Below are positions 40,283 to 50,842 of a DNA stretch of 64,000 bases, piece after piece (the stretch's first letter is position 1; each line of letters starts with the position of its first letter). The translations under genes and the position numbers were made by a program. The notes under the pieces were generated by a model. The model had not been told where the DNA came from. It saw only the letters and a list, made by a program, of their open reading frames with translations, and ran no database searches. Source of the stretch: Histomonas meleagridis (lineage: Eukaryota > Parabasalia > Tritrichomonadida > Dientamoebidae); NCBI GenBank assembly GCA_020186115.1, contig WSYJ01000052.1, forward strand, positions 248,001-312,000. The letters are read 5' to 3'.

Positions 40283-41008
40283 ATGTTTGCGAGACCGCCT
40301 TTTGCGAAGAGCTCAAAGCCAAAGCAATTACCACCAGATCTTCCACCAGTTGAACATGCTAGTACACCCAAACAAAACGCACAACAAATACCAAAATTAT
40401 CATCACTTTTAATACAACAACCAAATGAACATTCAAGAGGTCGTTCTGTAAGTAGTATAAATGCATCAAGAAGTGATATTCTTTTATATGGAAGTAATTC
40501 AAGAATTAAAAAAAATCGAACAAGAGCATTAAATCCTCAACCAAAACAAAATGAAACAAATCTTCAACAAGCAAATATTAATGAAGAGTCTTTACTTAGC
40601 GTTTCTTTAGATTTAAATAATAAATTTAATATTAAAGGATCATCAAATACAGTATCAATTTTAGAAACAATCATGAATATAAATGATATTTCATTAGAAA
40701 AAATTGAAGCTGTAGAAAGAGATCTTTCAGAAACTTCAAAAATAGTTAATGATATTTCCCAAAAATCAAATGATTTAATTTTAATTTCAGATGATTTAAA
40801 TTCAAAAACCAAAGAATCATTAAAAGAAGTAAAAACTTTAATACAACAAATGCAATCAATGTCACGATCGAAATTCTCATTTTCGACACTTTTGCCGACA
40901 CTTTTATTATTTATATTTTCACTTTTTGAATTTGTGTTCAAAATTGGCAAAAAAGTGTTTTCAATGCTGTTTGGCGGTTATATATCCAACGATAGAGAAA
41001 TTTCTTGA
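40283..41008 (+). CDS. Coiled-coil protein with C-terminal membrane anchor
   Basis: 241 residues from the ATG at 40283. Residues 1-75 are Pro/Ser/Gln-rich and disordered, with a basic patch (R-I-K-K-N-R-T-R). Residues 105-195 form a coiled coil (S-V-S-I-L-E-T-I-M-N-I-N...E-R-D-L-S-E-T-S-K-I-V-N-D-I). A hydrophobic stretch (T-L-L-P-T-L-L-L-F-I-F-S-L-F) lies about 20 residues from the end. The topology fits a tail-anchored protein such as a SNARE-associated or tethering factor, but no SNARE zero-layer is evident. It is convergent with the TRRAP-like gene, with only 55 bp between stops. Confidence 0.6.
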   Translation: MFARPPFAKSSKPKQLPPDLPPVEHASTPKQNAQQIPKLSSLLIQQPNEHSRGRSVSSINASRSDILLYGSNSRIKKNRTRALNPQPKQNETNLQQANINEESLLSVSLDLNNKFNIKGSSNTVSILETIMNINDISLEKIEAVERDLSETSKIVNDISQKSNDLILISDDLNSKTKESLKEVKTLIQQMQSMSRSKFSFSTLLPTLLLFIFSLFEFVFKIGKKVFSMLFGGYISNDREIS

Positions 41009-41063
41009 AGAAAAAAATGTTTTGTAGTTTTATTTTTATGTTTTATATATAAAAATGTAATGC

Positions 41064-44000
41064 TCAAAACCAAGGAATAGCTTCCTCTGGTTGTATTTCT
41101 TCATTTTCCGCTTGAGAAATTAATTCTTCTAATCTTTGATACCATTGAATAGTTTCTTTTTCATCGACTTGACCGATTACAGGTGCTAACATACAGATGT
41201 TTTCTTCGATTATTTGTCTTTCTTTGATAATTGAATCTATTGGAAATGTCTTATCATCGATCATTTCTGAAATTAGAACCTCAAGACAAGATCTTACGTC
41301 CTCTATTGATTGTACAAGTGATTGCGCTGTTGCTGCAATGGTCAATATGAAGTCGCCTTTGTAATAATCGCCAATGAAAGATCTTACATTTGGTGAAAGT
41401 CTAAAAGTTGACTCTTCTTGAGTTTGGAAGTATAACGAAGGGTCAATAGTTTGAAGCATTGGGACAATTCCATTTTCAAATGAAACTAAATAGTCTTCTA
41501 ATTTTGGATATTCCAATGAAAACATTTTTCTCATAACTGCTTGTGATGCTGAACATTTTAATGCATTAGTTGAAACGAAACAATAAGCATAAATTGAATC
41601 CAATTTTCCTATAGCTATTTTCTTTACGTAATCATTTGGCGGTGAAATGTCACGTGAAAAATCGCCACTTTTGTGTGTAAACTTCTCATATAAACTTAAG
41701 AAATTTGTGATGTTTGTATTAAGTAAAGTTAACAAATATTGAGTACCTATTTCAATTATGTTTGGGTTATATAACACGATATCTCTACTTCTTGTTGGAT
41801 AAGAGAATTTAAATATATTATTAAATAGTTTAAACAAATTATTAATTATTGTAATTGGACTTTTTTGATTAATTTTTTGTATTAGAACATAATTTATTGA
41901 CTTTGAAGAAGTTATTACTTTTAACTTTAATATATTTGATGAAATTTTCTTTGGATATTTTATTAATTTATAAATCACAAACAAGAAATTCTCGAATTGG
42001 AATTCGTAAGGCAAATTATTTCTAAATATTTTCATGACTTCATTCACTTGTTGTTTTAATGTTTGATATTTTTCATAAGAATTATTTAACATTTGAACAT
42101 GTTCTTCATCCAAATCATCGACTTGGAACTTTTGTAATATATTAATTGGAACATATTTCAGAATTCGTAAATCTTTTTGTTGTAATAATGAAAAATCATT
42201 TTTTGCCTTTTTTAATACTTTCAAGCATAAGAATTCATTAAAGTCTATTTCGAATAATTTACTAATTGCTTTAGCAATTTTATTAAGTAAATAAAGGTAA
42301 TTATGCGCCATAACTTTCGATTGTACGTATTCATAAATTTGAGTTTTATTATATTTCTTTGAATATATTAAAGTTTTAATATTTCCTTTGATCAACAAAC
42401 TCTTTATAAGTTGATAAAACCATTGATTATTATTAGTTATCTCGATAAGAACATCGATCCAACTTAACCATATGTTATATTCGAATATAACTTTTTTACT
42501 TTTGATTTTCTCTATCAATAATTGGTTTTTCGTTTGTATTGCAATACGAATTATCGACAAAATTCTTGATGACACTTCAATCGATGGAATTAATTCAAAG
42601 ACTTTACAATATGATATAAATGAAGTTTCAAGTAATACTCTCGGTGATGATATCGAATAAACATTAAAACAAAAAGATGCAAATGTTTTAGTTTCTTCGA
42701 TATTCTTCTTATTTGATATATATTCATTAATTTGTTTTGTACCAATTGCGATTAAACCTTTGGATGTATAACCTAAAATACTATCGAAGTTATGTCGCAT
42801 TGATGATTGAACAAATAGTAATGGTTGATCTTGAATTTCAATTATTGGATGTTGATTGTTTTCATATAATATTTCGTTAAGTAAATTCGAATATTTCGGA
42901 TCAATGATATTCGATAATATATTAATTGAACATGTCGCGTTTTGAAGTCGACATTTTAAGATCGATATTAATGTTTCTAATGAAATTATTTTATTAAAAT
43001 TATTTCGTGATATTGGCTTCGATTTTATTAATATATAATTTGTTAAATGATTTTGAATTGTTTGTAATTGGTTATTAGAAATTCCATTTTCAAATAAATC
43101 TTCAATTTGTTTATTTACATGTGTCATTTTAAATAATAATGAAATTTTATCCGAATTTTCATTATACATTTTTAATTGTTTGGATACTATTCGATGGATT
43201 TCATTATAAACATTATTCGACGTATTATAAAACTTCGAGAAAATTAATTGTGATGATTCATATGAATTTAATACTGTTAATAAAATCGCTGTTTTCTCAG
43301 CAATTGTTGACGTGTTCAAATAAAAGAAATCATTAAATATGAAATCTTTTATAGATTTACTAATTATTAATTGTTCTGAATTTTTACATAATAATTTATA
43401 ACCACAAATTTCTTCAATTTTAGTTAATAAAAATGAATTTATTTTAATTCCTTTTGTATAAATAACTTTCAAAATTCCTTTTAATACATTTCGATAATTA
43501 TATTTGTTTTGTTGTGAATAAATTCGTGTTAATATTATTGGTATAACATCTTCTTCGAAATATTTATAAAATAATGCAAATGAAAATTGTTCAGACATTG
43601 ATTGATATAAATAAGTTAAATATTTTAATGTTGGAAATTCATTTTCTTCATCACAAATGATACAATATATATAAGGAATCATTGAATCTTCCCAAAAATC
43701 AATAAAATCAATAAAATCAATTAATAATGAAATAGGAAAATTATTCTTTTGCATTATTTCATGTATTTGATTAAATAAAATTGGCCTTTGATCAAAATCA
43801 CAATAAACACATGAAGAGATTAATATAGGAATTAAATAAGTATCATCTTGATCAATTCCATATAATTCATTAAACATTGATAATGAATCAATAACATAAT
43901 TAAGATAATGAAATATATTTTCTTTAATTAAAGAAGGTAAAATTTTAAATATATAAACTTTGATTTGCATTTGTAAATTAAATTTTATGATTTCAGGAAG

Positions 44001-47000
44001 TAATTTAATGAATATAATTAAATCATTCCAAATGTTATCTAATATCTTTTGTAAATAATCTTTTTGTTGTTGTTCAGGTATAAATTTTAATCCATTTATT
44101 AAAAACTTATACAAAATTTTATGGTTTTTAATTGTTAAATAATTCCAACATTGATATAATATTTCATATTGAATATTATTAAGATTTAAAAGTTCTTCTA
44201 ATATTAATATACCTTCATTAAACATTAATAAATTTTTAGTTTCGAATATAATTTCCATAAATTTATTAATTTCAATGTTATTTTGTGTACAATAAATAAT
44301 AAATTTCTTTAATATTGGTAACGATGGGAAAAATTGATGTTTTTGCATTAATATAAAAGTTTTTTGTATTAATTTATTATGTTGTGATAAATATTCATTT
44401 GATGGATTTGCTGAAGCACATAAAACTAATATACAATTTTGTGCTATTATTTGTTTTTCCATTAATTCGTTAAAAAACATTTTCGAGAATTTATTTTTAA
44501 TTGTAATAAGTAATTCATTTGGGAAAACACAATTATTTTCATTTAAAAACTCAATTATTTTTAATGGGAATTTCGATTGTGTTATATCATTTAAGATAAT
44601 ATGATTTAAATAATAAAATGACTTATTTATAAAAATGTTTTTTTCTTCATCGTTACCATATCTTATTAAAAATTCAAATCCATTCATTAATAATTGTTCA
44701 TATTTCATGAAATCTATAGATTTATCATATATAAAAGTTTCAAACATTGATGTATATGCATTTAATAATGAAAATGGTAATAAAGAACTTAATAACTTCG
44801 ATCTACAAAATATATTTAAATGTTCTTTAATCTTTGGTAAGAATCCAAAATTATCACTAATAAAAGAAGACAAAATATTTGATATATTTGTAATTTCAGT
44901 AAAATGTGTATCAATTGCTTCAATATATTTTAATGTATATTTAGAAAATGGTGGTTCGAAAAATCCGTTATAAATAAACAAATGTTTAATTATATTATCA
45001 TATAAATCAATTGGTAATAAATCATGTTGTAATAATACATAACCAACTTTCAGTGCTGATATTACATAATAATTATTTTTATTAGGTATTAAACCTTTAA
45101 TTAGTTCAATGATTTTTTCGATTATTTCATTCGATGGCTTTGATTTTTGTATGAATAAATATATTGATTCATTTAATATATTATTATTTAAGAAAATTTC
45201 ATTTAATGAATCCCAAATAAGATTTGTTATATCTAATGGGATTTCATTTATATATTTCATTGATTTATTAAATAGAAATGTGTTCGTATCAGTTTCAAAC
45301 CCTAAATTTGATAAAATGACATTAGCTTTAAAGTCATCTGATGTATTCTTAAAACAAATGTTCATAATATCATAATAAAGTTTCGATTTTTCGATTTGAA
45401 TAAGTAAAAATAATTTTGTAACAAAGATTAAATTAGTTAAACTATTGTTTCTTGTGAATAAATATAATTGGATTTTTATTATTTGATTTAAGATAAATAA
45501 AGAATTTGGATCTTTATAAAAAGTTTCATTATATTTTTCAAGGAATAGTTTCGATATATTATTAATGAAATTAAAAAAAATCTCATTTTGTAAATAATTA
45601 TCTTTTTTAACTAATTTATATAATGTTACATAAAACGTAGGATGAAACATTGTAATATTTTCATCATTATTATATATATCAATTAAACTTTTTATTAAAA
45701 CTAATGAAGTATCTAACTCTAATAGATATTCTAAGAATTCAAATGATTTTGGTTTTTTATTATTAACATAATAATCCATAGTTTTTTTCGGCAATAATTT
45801 TAATAATTTTAATAACTTCTTTGATAATATTAATTTAAATGGGAATTTATCACTTAAGAATAAATATTCAATACCTTGTAATAATGTTTGTAAATAAGAA
45901 TATTTAAGATATTTCGATTTAATTAATTGAATAATTTCGGGCTTATTAATAATTTTAGGATAAGATAAAATCGACAGAATGACTTTAACAATTGGTAAAT
46001 ATTGAATCCATTCATTAATACCCATTCGAACATATTTAAAGATTAACGTGAATAAGCTTTGTATTAAATTAGCTGATGCTGCTAAAGGGAAATTCTTTAA
46101 TAAGGATTTCAAGAACATTATTTCTTTAAAATCGGATATATCAAAACTTACAGTATCACAATAATTTATTATCTTTTCTTCCCATTGATATTTAAATTTA
46201 CGACAACTTGTCGGATGTTTTATTAAAATATTAAAAATCTTTTGAAAGAATCCGATTTTAAATAATGCATGTTCTTTCAAAAAATCAAATAAAATGTTTT
46301 TAAAATATTCCAATATTACTAAATCTCTTAATTTAGATTGGAATAATCCATATAATATACTTGTTTTCTTTGATAAATTATCAGAAAAATTTTGATCGCC
46401 TAAAGGCTTACGTAAGAATTGTTTCATATTATCAATAATTTCTTGTGGAACTTGATATTTGGAAAATCTTTTACAGACAAATATTAATGGAAGTTGTTGA
46501 CAGATTTCATATTCAATGTTATTTGATCTTTTTGTTTCTTGATATAAATGTGTATCAAGAGTTATATTCTTAATATTAATGAAATGTATTAATGTTAATC
46601 GAATTGGTATCGAATATTTACCAAAAAGTTTTATTAACATTAAAACAAATTGTTTCATTTCTTTTTTTTGTAAAGATTTAAAATATTCATCAAGAAATCG
46701 TATAAATGAATTATTGAAATCAGAATTTAAGATTAATGATTGTGTTGAATTTATTATTAAATATCGAATATGTTCAATTTTAATTAACTTTGGATAATAA
46801 CTTACGATAATACATAATCCATTAAATATTGAAAAGTAATTTGTTTTAGGTGAAAATGATTTAAATAAATTTTTAACAATGTTATTAATAAACTTTAAAG
46901 GTATATTAGTGTCAATAGTTTGACATATGAAATTCTTTGCTATTTCTAATAAGAATCTTGAATCATGACTTTGATTATCATCATTGACTATATCTAAAAT

Positions 47001-49634
47001 AGCAAAGAATAAAAAACTTATTCCATTTTCAATGAATTGTATCACATGAAATTTGAATAAATTATTTAGGATTTCTTGAATTTTAGGTTGAACATTATCA
47101 AAGTTTGAACAAATTGCTAATAATAACAAATTTTTTTTCATTGGTTCATATAATTTATGAAGTAGTTGAAAGTTATTTTGTATGAATAGGAAAACATCTT
47201 CAACTAATAAAATAATATTTAATATTTCATCTTTATTAACATTAATATTATATAAAATATTATCCAAAATTTTATTTAAATTTATTCCGTAATATAATAT
47301 TTCATCTTTAGGTATTTTATTATTAATAAAATCAAAGTATAATGAATATTTAGGTATTTGTTCACATAAAATTTGTGCCTTTTCTCTCGGTAAATAATTC
47401 ATTGAAGAATACCATAAATTAAATAATTCATATAATTCATTATGATAATCATTATAATAATATATTTGAGTATTATCCCTGAATAAGATTTGACAAAAAT
47501 CATTTGCTTTCTCAATGTATTTTGGGTTTTTACTTTTAAATGCATCTTTAAATAATTGGATATAATCAATTAAATTCATTCCTTCTCGTATTAGATTTAA
47601 AAAGATTCCAATGATATATTTCCTTAAATATGGATAAAAGTCATTATAATTTTGATGAATTGTTAATTTGTTTAATTCATTCACTCCAAAACTTGTTATA
47701 CAATATTCATTAAAAGTCTTAAATAATAACGTTTTATTCGATATATGTTTTTGATTGATAAATATTAATGAAAATAAAAGATTGAAATTATCAATTAAAA
47801 ATTGTTCTGTTATCGGAAGGAATTTATTTTCATTTGATTGTGAAAACCTTAAAACAAAAATTAACCAATTTGTTAATTCTTTAGTTTTATTATATGATTT
47901 ATTAAATATTAAATTTGTGTTTTGTTGGAACTTTTCCATTATTAATAAAAAGATATTATTAGTTATATAATTTATTTTATTTGTGATTAATAAATTTTGG
48001 AATTTGATAACGCCATTTAATGAAATTTTATGTTTTGTAACATATTTATATATTATATTTACAATGTTTTTACATAATATCTTTTGATAACATGATTGAA
48101 ATGAATAAAGAAAATCAAAACATTGATTAAATTGATTCGAAAAATCAGGAAATATAAACGTCGATGGGTTTAATGATTGTTGAAATGTTTCTGTACTAAG
48201 TTCAAGTAATGTCTTAAAATTAGTTTCATAAATAACAAGTTTAGTATACATTTTTGTTATTTCATTTAAAAATATTAAAAAATTCGAATTTATATTTAAC
48301 CAATTCATGTTTGAATGTACAAATGTTGTGAATACATTTAAGAAATTTAAAAGGATATTAATTCGAATAAGTCGTTGTTCAAAGTCTTGAATTTGTCTTG
48401 TTAAATATTCATAAGCTTCTTCATTAGTATTAAACTCTTTAAAATTAAATTTGGTATATAATTCTGTATCAATATGTGTATGAACATCTTTGTTTTGTAC
48501 TTGATTAATAAATGAGATTTTTTTGGTTATTATGTTATTATCATTGTTTTCAGGTCGAATAATTGTACCATTAAATGATTTGATCTTATATAAATCAATT
48601 TTAAATATCGAGATAATTAATTCGACAAAATATATTAAACTCCATAATGAATTTTCATGTCTTTTATATTGGAAAAAAATAAATTTCGGAAATAAATTAA
48701 AATTTGGAATTTGATCTCGAATGTTTTCTTTAAGATTGAGAATGAGTTCAATGATAACTTTGATAATACAACATTGTTGATCAAATGTTTTAAGGATATT
48801 AAAAAATGGAAAAATCATGTCCCATTTTAATAAGTTACCATAAAAAACGGCACTTTTGTAGCCGTTAAAAAACGATGACACAATTTCTATTTGTTCTGAA
48901 AAACAATTTAAATTGTTTTTGGTTAAGTACTTTTTGAAATAAAAGAACCAGGCAATGAATACTTTATACGAAATTTGATGTGGGCAACCGTTAGTATATA
49001 GCAGTAACATTTGAGTAATTCGACGTTGATTAATTTCATTCTTACGTCTGTTAAGTCTTTTAACTATATGTGTAAAAACTTCTGAAATGAATGAAAGATT
49101 AGAAAAATTTGTTGTTTCAGGAGACAAATCTGATATCAGATCGAAAAAAGTTACGATGAAACTATTATATTCAGAATCTGAAATCCTATTGATAACAAAT
49201 GAAGCTGACTTTATAAACTTATGGTGAGTTATGGTATAAAATTTAGAAGGATCACTTGGTTGAAATGTAGATAACCCATTTTTGATGTAAGCAAAAAACA
49301 TATCTACGAATGTATCAGAATTTCTGATCTTTTCTATATTAGCAATAGCGGAAAATAAATATAAATTTTTTGAATTCATTTTTAAAATTGGAAGTTCTGC
49401 CGGTCTTAAATACATTTGCATTACCAAAACTATAAATTGAAAAAAAATATCTTGAGCCTTCTCTCCGTATGTTTCTGTGAGCTGAATGATTTGCTGATAT
49501 ATTTGTGTAATTATTTTGAAAACTTCGTCTCTTTCAAAAGATAGCAATATTGTCTGTATTTTTTGGAATGCAAGAATTGTGTTATTTGCGTCAAGATCTT
49601 TAAATGAAGCTAAAAGATTGGTTAACTCTTCCAT
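41064..49634 (-). CDS. TRRAP/Tra1-like PIKK pseudokinase
   Basis: 2856 residues in one uninterrupted frame, almost all alpha-helical (HEAT/FAT-like solenoid). The C-terminal 300 residues resemble the TRRAP/Tra1 pseudokinase end: F-R-L-S-P-N-V-R-S-F-I (compare F-R-L-T-P-N-I in TRRAP) followed by a helix run L-T-I-A-A-T-A-Q-S-L-V-Q and the FATC-like terminus P-E-E-A-I-P-W-F (compare H-P-W-L). No glycine loop, D-F-G or H-R-D of an active PI3K-like kinase is visible, as expected for TRRAP. The family scaffolds SAGA/NuA4 histone acetyltransferases by binding activators. It is about 900 residues shorter than human or yeast homologues. A Myb-like AAACGTTCG lies upstream, with an Inr-like TCATATCAC before the ATG. 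Confidence 0.75.
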   Translation of the reverse strand: MEELTNLLASFKDLDANNTILAFQKIQTILLSFERDEVFKIITQIYQQIIQLTETYGEKAQDIFFQFIVLVMQMYLRPAELPILKMNSKNLYLFSAIANIEKIRNSDTFVDMFFAYIKNGLSTFQPSDPSKFYTITHHKFIKSASFVINRISDSEYNSFIVTFFDLISDLSPETTNFSNLSFISEVFTHIVKRLNRRKNEINQRRITQMLLLYTNGCPHQISYKVFIAWFFYFKKYLTKNNLNCFSEQIEIVSSFFNGYKSAVFYGNLLKWDMIFPFFNILKTFDQQCCIIKVIIELILNLKENIRDQIPNFNLFPKFIFFQYKRHENSLWSLIYFVELIISIFKIDLYKIKSFNGTIIRPENNDNNIITKKISFINQVQNKDVHTHIDTELYTKFNFKEFNTNEEAYEYLTRQIQDFEQRLIRINILLNFLNVFTTFVHSNMNWLNINSNFLIFLNEITKMYTKLVIYETNFKTLLELSTETFQQSLNPSTFIFPDFSNQFNQCFDFLYSFQSCYQKILCKNIVNIIYKYVTKHKISLNGVIKFQNLLITNKINYITNNIFLLIMEKFQQNTNLIFNKSYNKTKELTNWLIFVLRFSQSNENKFLPITEQFLIDNFNLLFSLIFINQKHISNKTLLFKTFNEYCITSFGVNELNKLTIHQNYNDFYPYLRKYIIGIFLNLIREGMNLIDYIQLFKDAFKSKNPKYIEKANDFCQILFRDNTQIYYYNDYHNELYELFNLWYSSMNYLPREKAQILCEQIPKYSLYFDFINNKIPKDEILYYGINLNKILDNILYNINVNKDEILNIILLVEDVFLFIQNNFQLLHKLYEPMKKNLLLLAICSNFDNVQPKIQEILNNLFKFHVIQFIENGISFLFFAILDIVNDDNQSHDSRFLLEIAKNFICQTIDTNIPLKFINNIVKNLFKSFSPKTNYFSIFNGLCIIVSYYPKLIKIEHIRYLIINSTQSLILNSDFNNSFIRFLDEYFKSLQKKEMKQFVLMLIKLFGKYSIPIRLTLIHFINIKNITLDTHLYQETKRSNNIEYEICQQLPLIFVCKRFSKYQVPQEIIDNMKQFLRKPLGDQNFSDNLSKKTSILYGLFQSKLRDLVILEYFKNILFDFLKEHALFKIGFFQKIFNILIKHPTSCRKFKYQWEEKIINYCDTVSFDISDFKEIMFLKSLLKNFPLAASANLIQSLFTLIFKYVRMGINEWIQYLPIVKVILSILSYPKIINKPEIIQLIKSKYLKYSYLQTLLQGIEYLFLSDKFPFKLILSKKLLKLLKLLPKKTMDYYVNNKKPKSFEFLEYLLELDTSLVLIKSLIDIYNNDENITMFHPTFYVTLYKLVKKDNYLQNEIFFNFINNISKLFLEKYNETFYKDPNSLFILNQIIKIQLYLFTRNNSLTNLIFVTKLFLLIQIEKSKLYYDIMNICFKNTSDDFKANVILSNLGFETDTNTFLFNKSMKYINEIPLDITNLIWDSLNEIFLNNNILNESIYLFIQKSKPSNEIIEKIIELIKGLIPNKNNYYVISALKVGYVLLQHDLLPIDLYDNIIKHLFIYNGFFEPPFSKYTLKYIEAIDTHFTEITNISNILSSFISDNFGFLPKIKEHLNIFCRSKLLSSLLPFSLLNAYTSMFETFIYDKSIDFMKYEQLLMNGFEFLIRYGNDEEKNIFINKSFYYLNHIILNDITQSKFPLKIIEFLNENNCVFPNELLITIKNKFSKMFFNELMEKQIIAQNCILVLCASANPSNEYLSQHNKLIQKTFILMQKHQFFPSLPILKKFIIYCTQNNIEINKFMEIIFETKNLLMFNEGILILEELLNLNNIQYEILYQCWNYLTIKNHKILYKFLINGLKFIPEQQQKDYLQKILDNIWNDLIIFIKLLPEIIKFNLQMQIKVYIFKILPSLIKENIFHYLNYVIDSLSMFNELYGIDQDDTYLIPILISSCVYCDFDQRPILFNQIHEIMQKNNFPISLLIDFIDFIDFWEDSMIPYIYCIICDEENEFPTLKYLTYLYQSMSEQFSFALFYKYFEEDVIPIILTRIYSQQNKYNYRNVLKGILKVIYTKGIKINSFLLTKIEEICGYKLLCKNSEQLIISKSIKDFIFNDFFYLNTSTIAEKTAILLTVLNSYESSQLIFSKFYNTSNNVYNEIHRIVSKQLKMYNENSDKISLLFKMTHVNKQIEDLFENGISNNQLQTIQNHLTNYILIKSKPISRNNFNKIISLETLISILKCRLQNATCSINILSNIIDPKYSNLLNEILYENNQHPIIEIQDQPLLFVQSSMRHNFDSILGYTSKGLIAIGTKQINEYISNKKNIEETKTFASFCFNVYSISSPRVLLETSFISYCKVFELIPSIEVSSRILSIIRIAIQTKNQLLIEKIKSKKVIFEYNIWLSWIDVLIEITNNNQWFYQLIKSLLIKGNIKTLIYSKKYNKTQIYEYVQSKVMAHNYLYLLNKIAKAISKLFEIDFNEFLCLKVLKKAKNDFSLLQQKDLRILKYVPINILQKFQVDDLDEEHVQMLNNSYEKYQTLKQQVNEVMKIFRNNLPYEFQFENFLFVIYKLIKYPKKISSNILKLKVITSSKSINYVLIQKINQKSPITIINNLFKLFNNIFKFSYPTRSRDIVLYNPNIIEIGTQYLLTLLNTNITNFLSLYEKFTHKSGDFSRDISPPNDYVKKIAIGKLDSIYAYCFVSTNALKCSASQAVMRKMFSLEYPKLEDYLVSFENGIVPMLQTIDPSLYFQTQEESTFRLSPNVRSFIGDYYKGDFILTIAATAQSLVQSIEDVRSCLEVLISEMIDDKTFPIDSIIKERQIIEENICMLAPVIGQVDEKETIQWYQRLEELISQAENEEIQPEEAIPWF

Positions 49635-50210
49635 GTGATATGATGTATGGATTGAATGGGCGAACGTTTAAATATTTTGAAGATATATTTAGGGTTTTGC
49701 AGAATGTGATGGATGATTCGACAAGATTTTGTAAAAAAAAGAATTTAAATCAAGAAAATTTTCTGTTAGGATAGTGGTAAAGGGGATTAATTAGAAAAAA
49801 GAAGAAGTTTGATGAAAATGACCAAAAAAAATTAACAATGACATACAATAAATTCAATATTTTACATTTACCGTCAAAATATTTGATTGTTGTGTTAAGG
49901 ACCACTTAACCACGAAGAAGTTGATGAATATTATCTTAAAAGGTGTTGTGATAATATTTCTTGAAGTTTTTCTTTGTCATCATTTTAAGATATTTTTTAA
50001 ATTTCATGATTTAGGAAGTCTTCAATATAATTCTTATGGAGTTTTTAAGAGAAAAATTAGCTCTTCTGAATTTTGTTTTCTGGATGTATAAAAAGAATAA
50101 CTTTTATATTTGGAGTCACACTTCACAACGATTCAACAAATTGAAGAAACTAAGAACCTTAAGATAAAATTTAATTATCATCAATATTAATCGAAAAATG
50201 AAAAACAGCT
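49635..50210. other. Intergenic region between TRRAP-like gene and tRNA-Thr
   Basis: AT-rich; holds the upstream region of the TRRAP-like gene (AAACGTTCG near 49660-49670). No gene is recognised. Confidence 0.5.
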
Positions 50211-50283
50211 GCCTGCGTAGCATAGTGGTTATTGCGTTCGCCTTGTAAGCGAAAGGTCGGCGGTTCGACTCCGCTCGCAGGCA
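50211..50283 (+). tRNA. tRNA-Thr (anticodon TGT)
   Basis: 73 nt. Acceptor GCCTGCG pairs with CGCAGGC; the D-arm is TAGCATAGTGG; the anticodon stem TTCGC/GCGAA surrounds the loop CTTGTAA, with anticodon TGT at 50244-50246. The T-arm GGCGGTTCGACTCCGCT is a B-box match; the discriminator is A. A T-run (ACTTTTTATTTTTT) follows as terminator. No intron, and CCA is not encoded. Confidence 0.97.
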
Positions 50284-50394
50284 AAACTTTTTATTTTTTA
50301 AATTTGTTTCAACTACAAAATCTATCATTATATTTTATTGCAATTATGTTATTTTACATTATTAGTAAATTAACATCAAACAAATTAAAACAAA

Positions 50395-50620
50395 ATTAAG
50401 CATCAATTCCTTTTTTGCCAAGAAGTAATCTAACTTTTTTGTTCGATTAAGTTCTAATGTCAATATCAGTGCTGTATTAAATATAATCGTTAATCACCAA
50501 ATATTATTTTGTAATACAAAATACAGCATATAAGTTTTATCTCCTATAAACATCAATTCTTTTTCGCTTATGAAATAATTTAACAATATCTATGATTATA
50601 TAGTTGTTAAAATATTTTAA
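50395..50620 (-). pseudogene. Degraded ankyrin-array remnant
   Basis: Two relics of the ankyrin module/spacer unit in minus orientation. ATCAATTC markers occur at 50402 and 50552 with degenerate GAAGTAAT, AGTGCTGTATTAAAT and CCAAATATTATTTTG sequences, all characteristic of the arrays at 29.8-30.9 kb and 63.1-64 kb. Spacing has shrunk to 150 bp. Non-functional. Confidence 0.7.
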
Positions 50621-50842
50621 TCCAATTTTATTTAAGAAATCACTCCTGTTATTGAATATTATTTGAAATTCATTTTAAAAATTTGTACATAAAATTATAT
50701 TCTAACACATATATACAGTGTAAAAACTGATTTATTTTCCAAACTTTGCGATATGCAACGTAGATGGTTTGATTGAAAAAGTCGAATTTTTCTTAGAAAA
50801 TCAGCTATCGTTTTGATAATTTTATTGATAATTTTTTTTTAC

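Noticed and set aside
42472-48714. Several 60-110-aa plus-strand ORFs
   Set aside because: All are antisense shadows inside the TRRAP-like frame.
50116-50328. Minus-strand ORF containing R-A-E-S-N-R-R-P-F-A-Y-K
   Set aside because: It is the antisense translation of tRNA-Thr, a known artefact.
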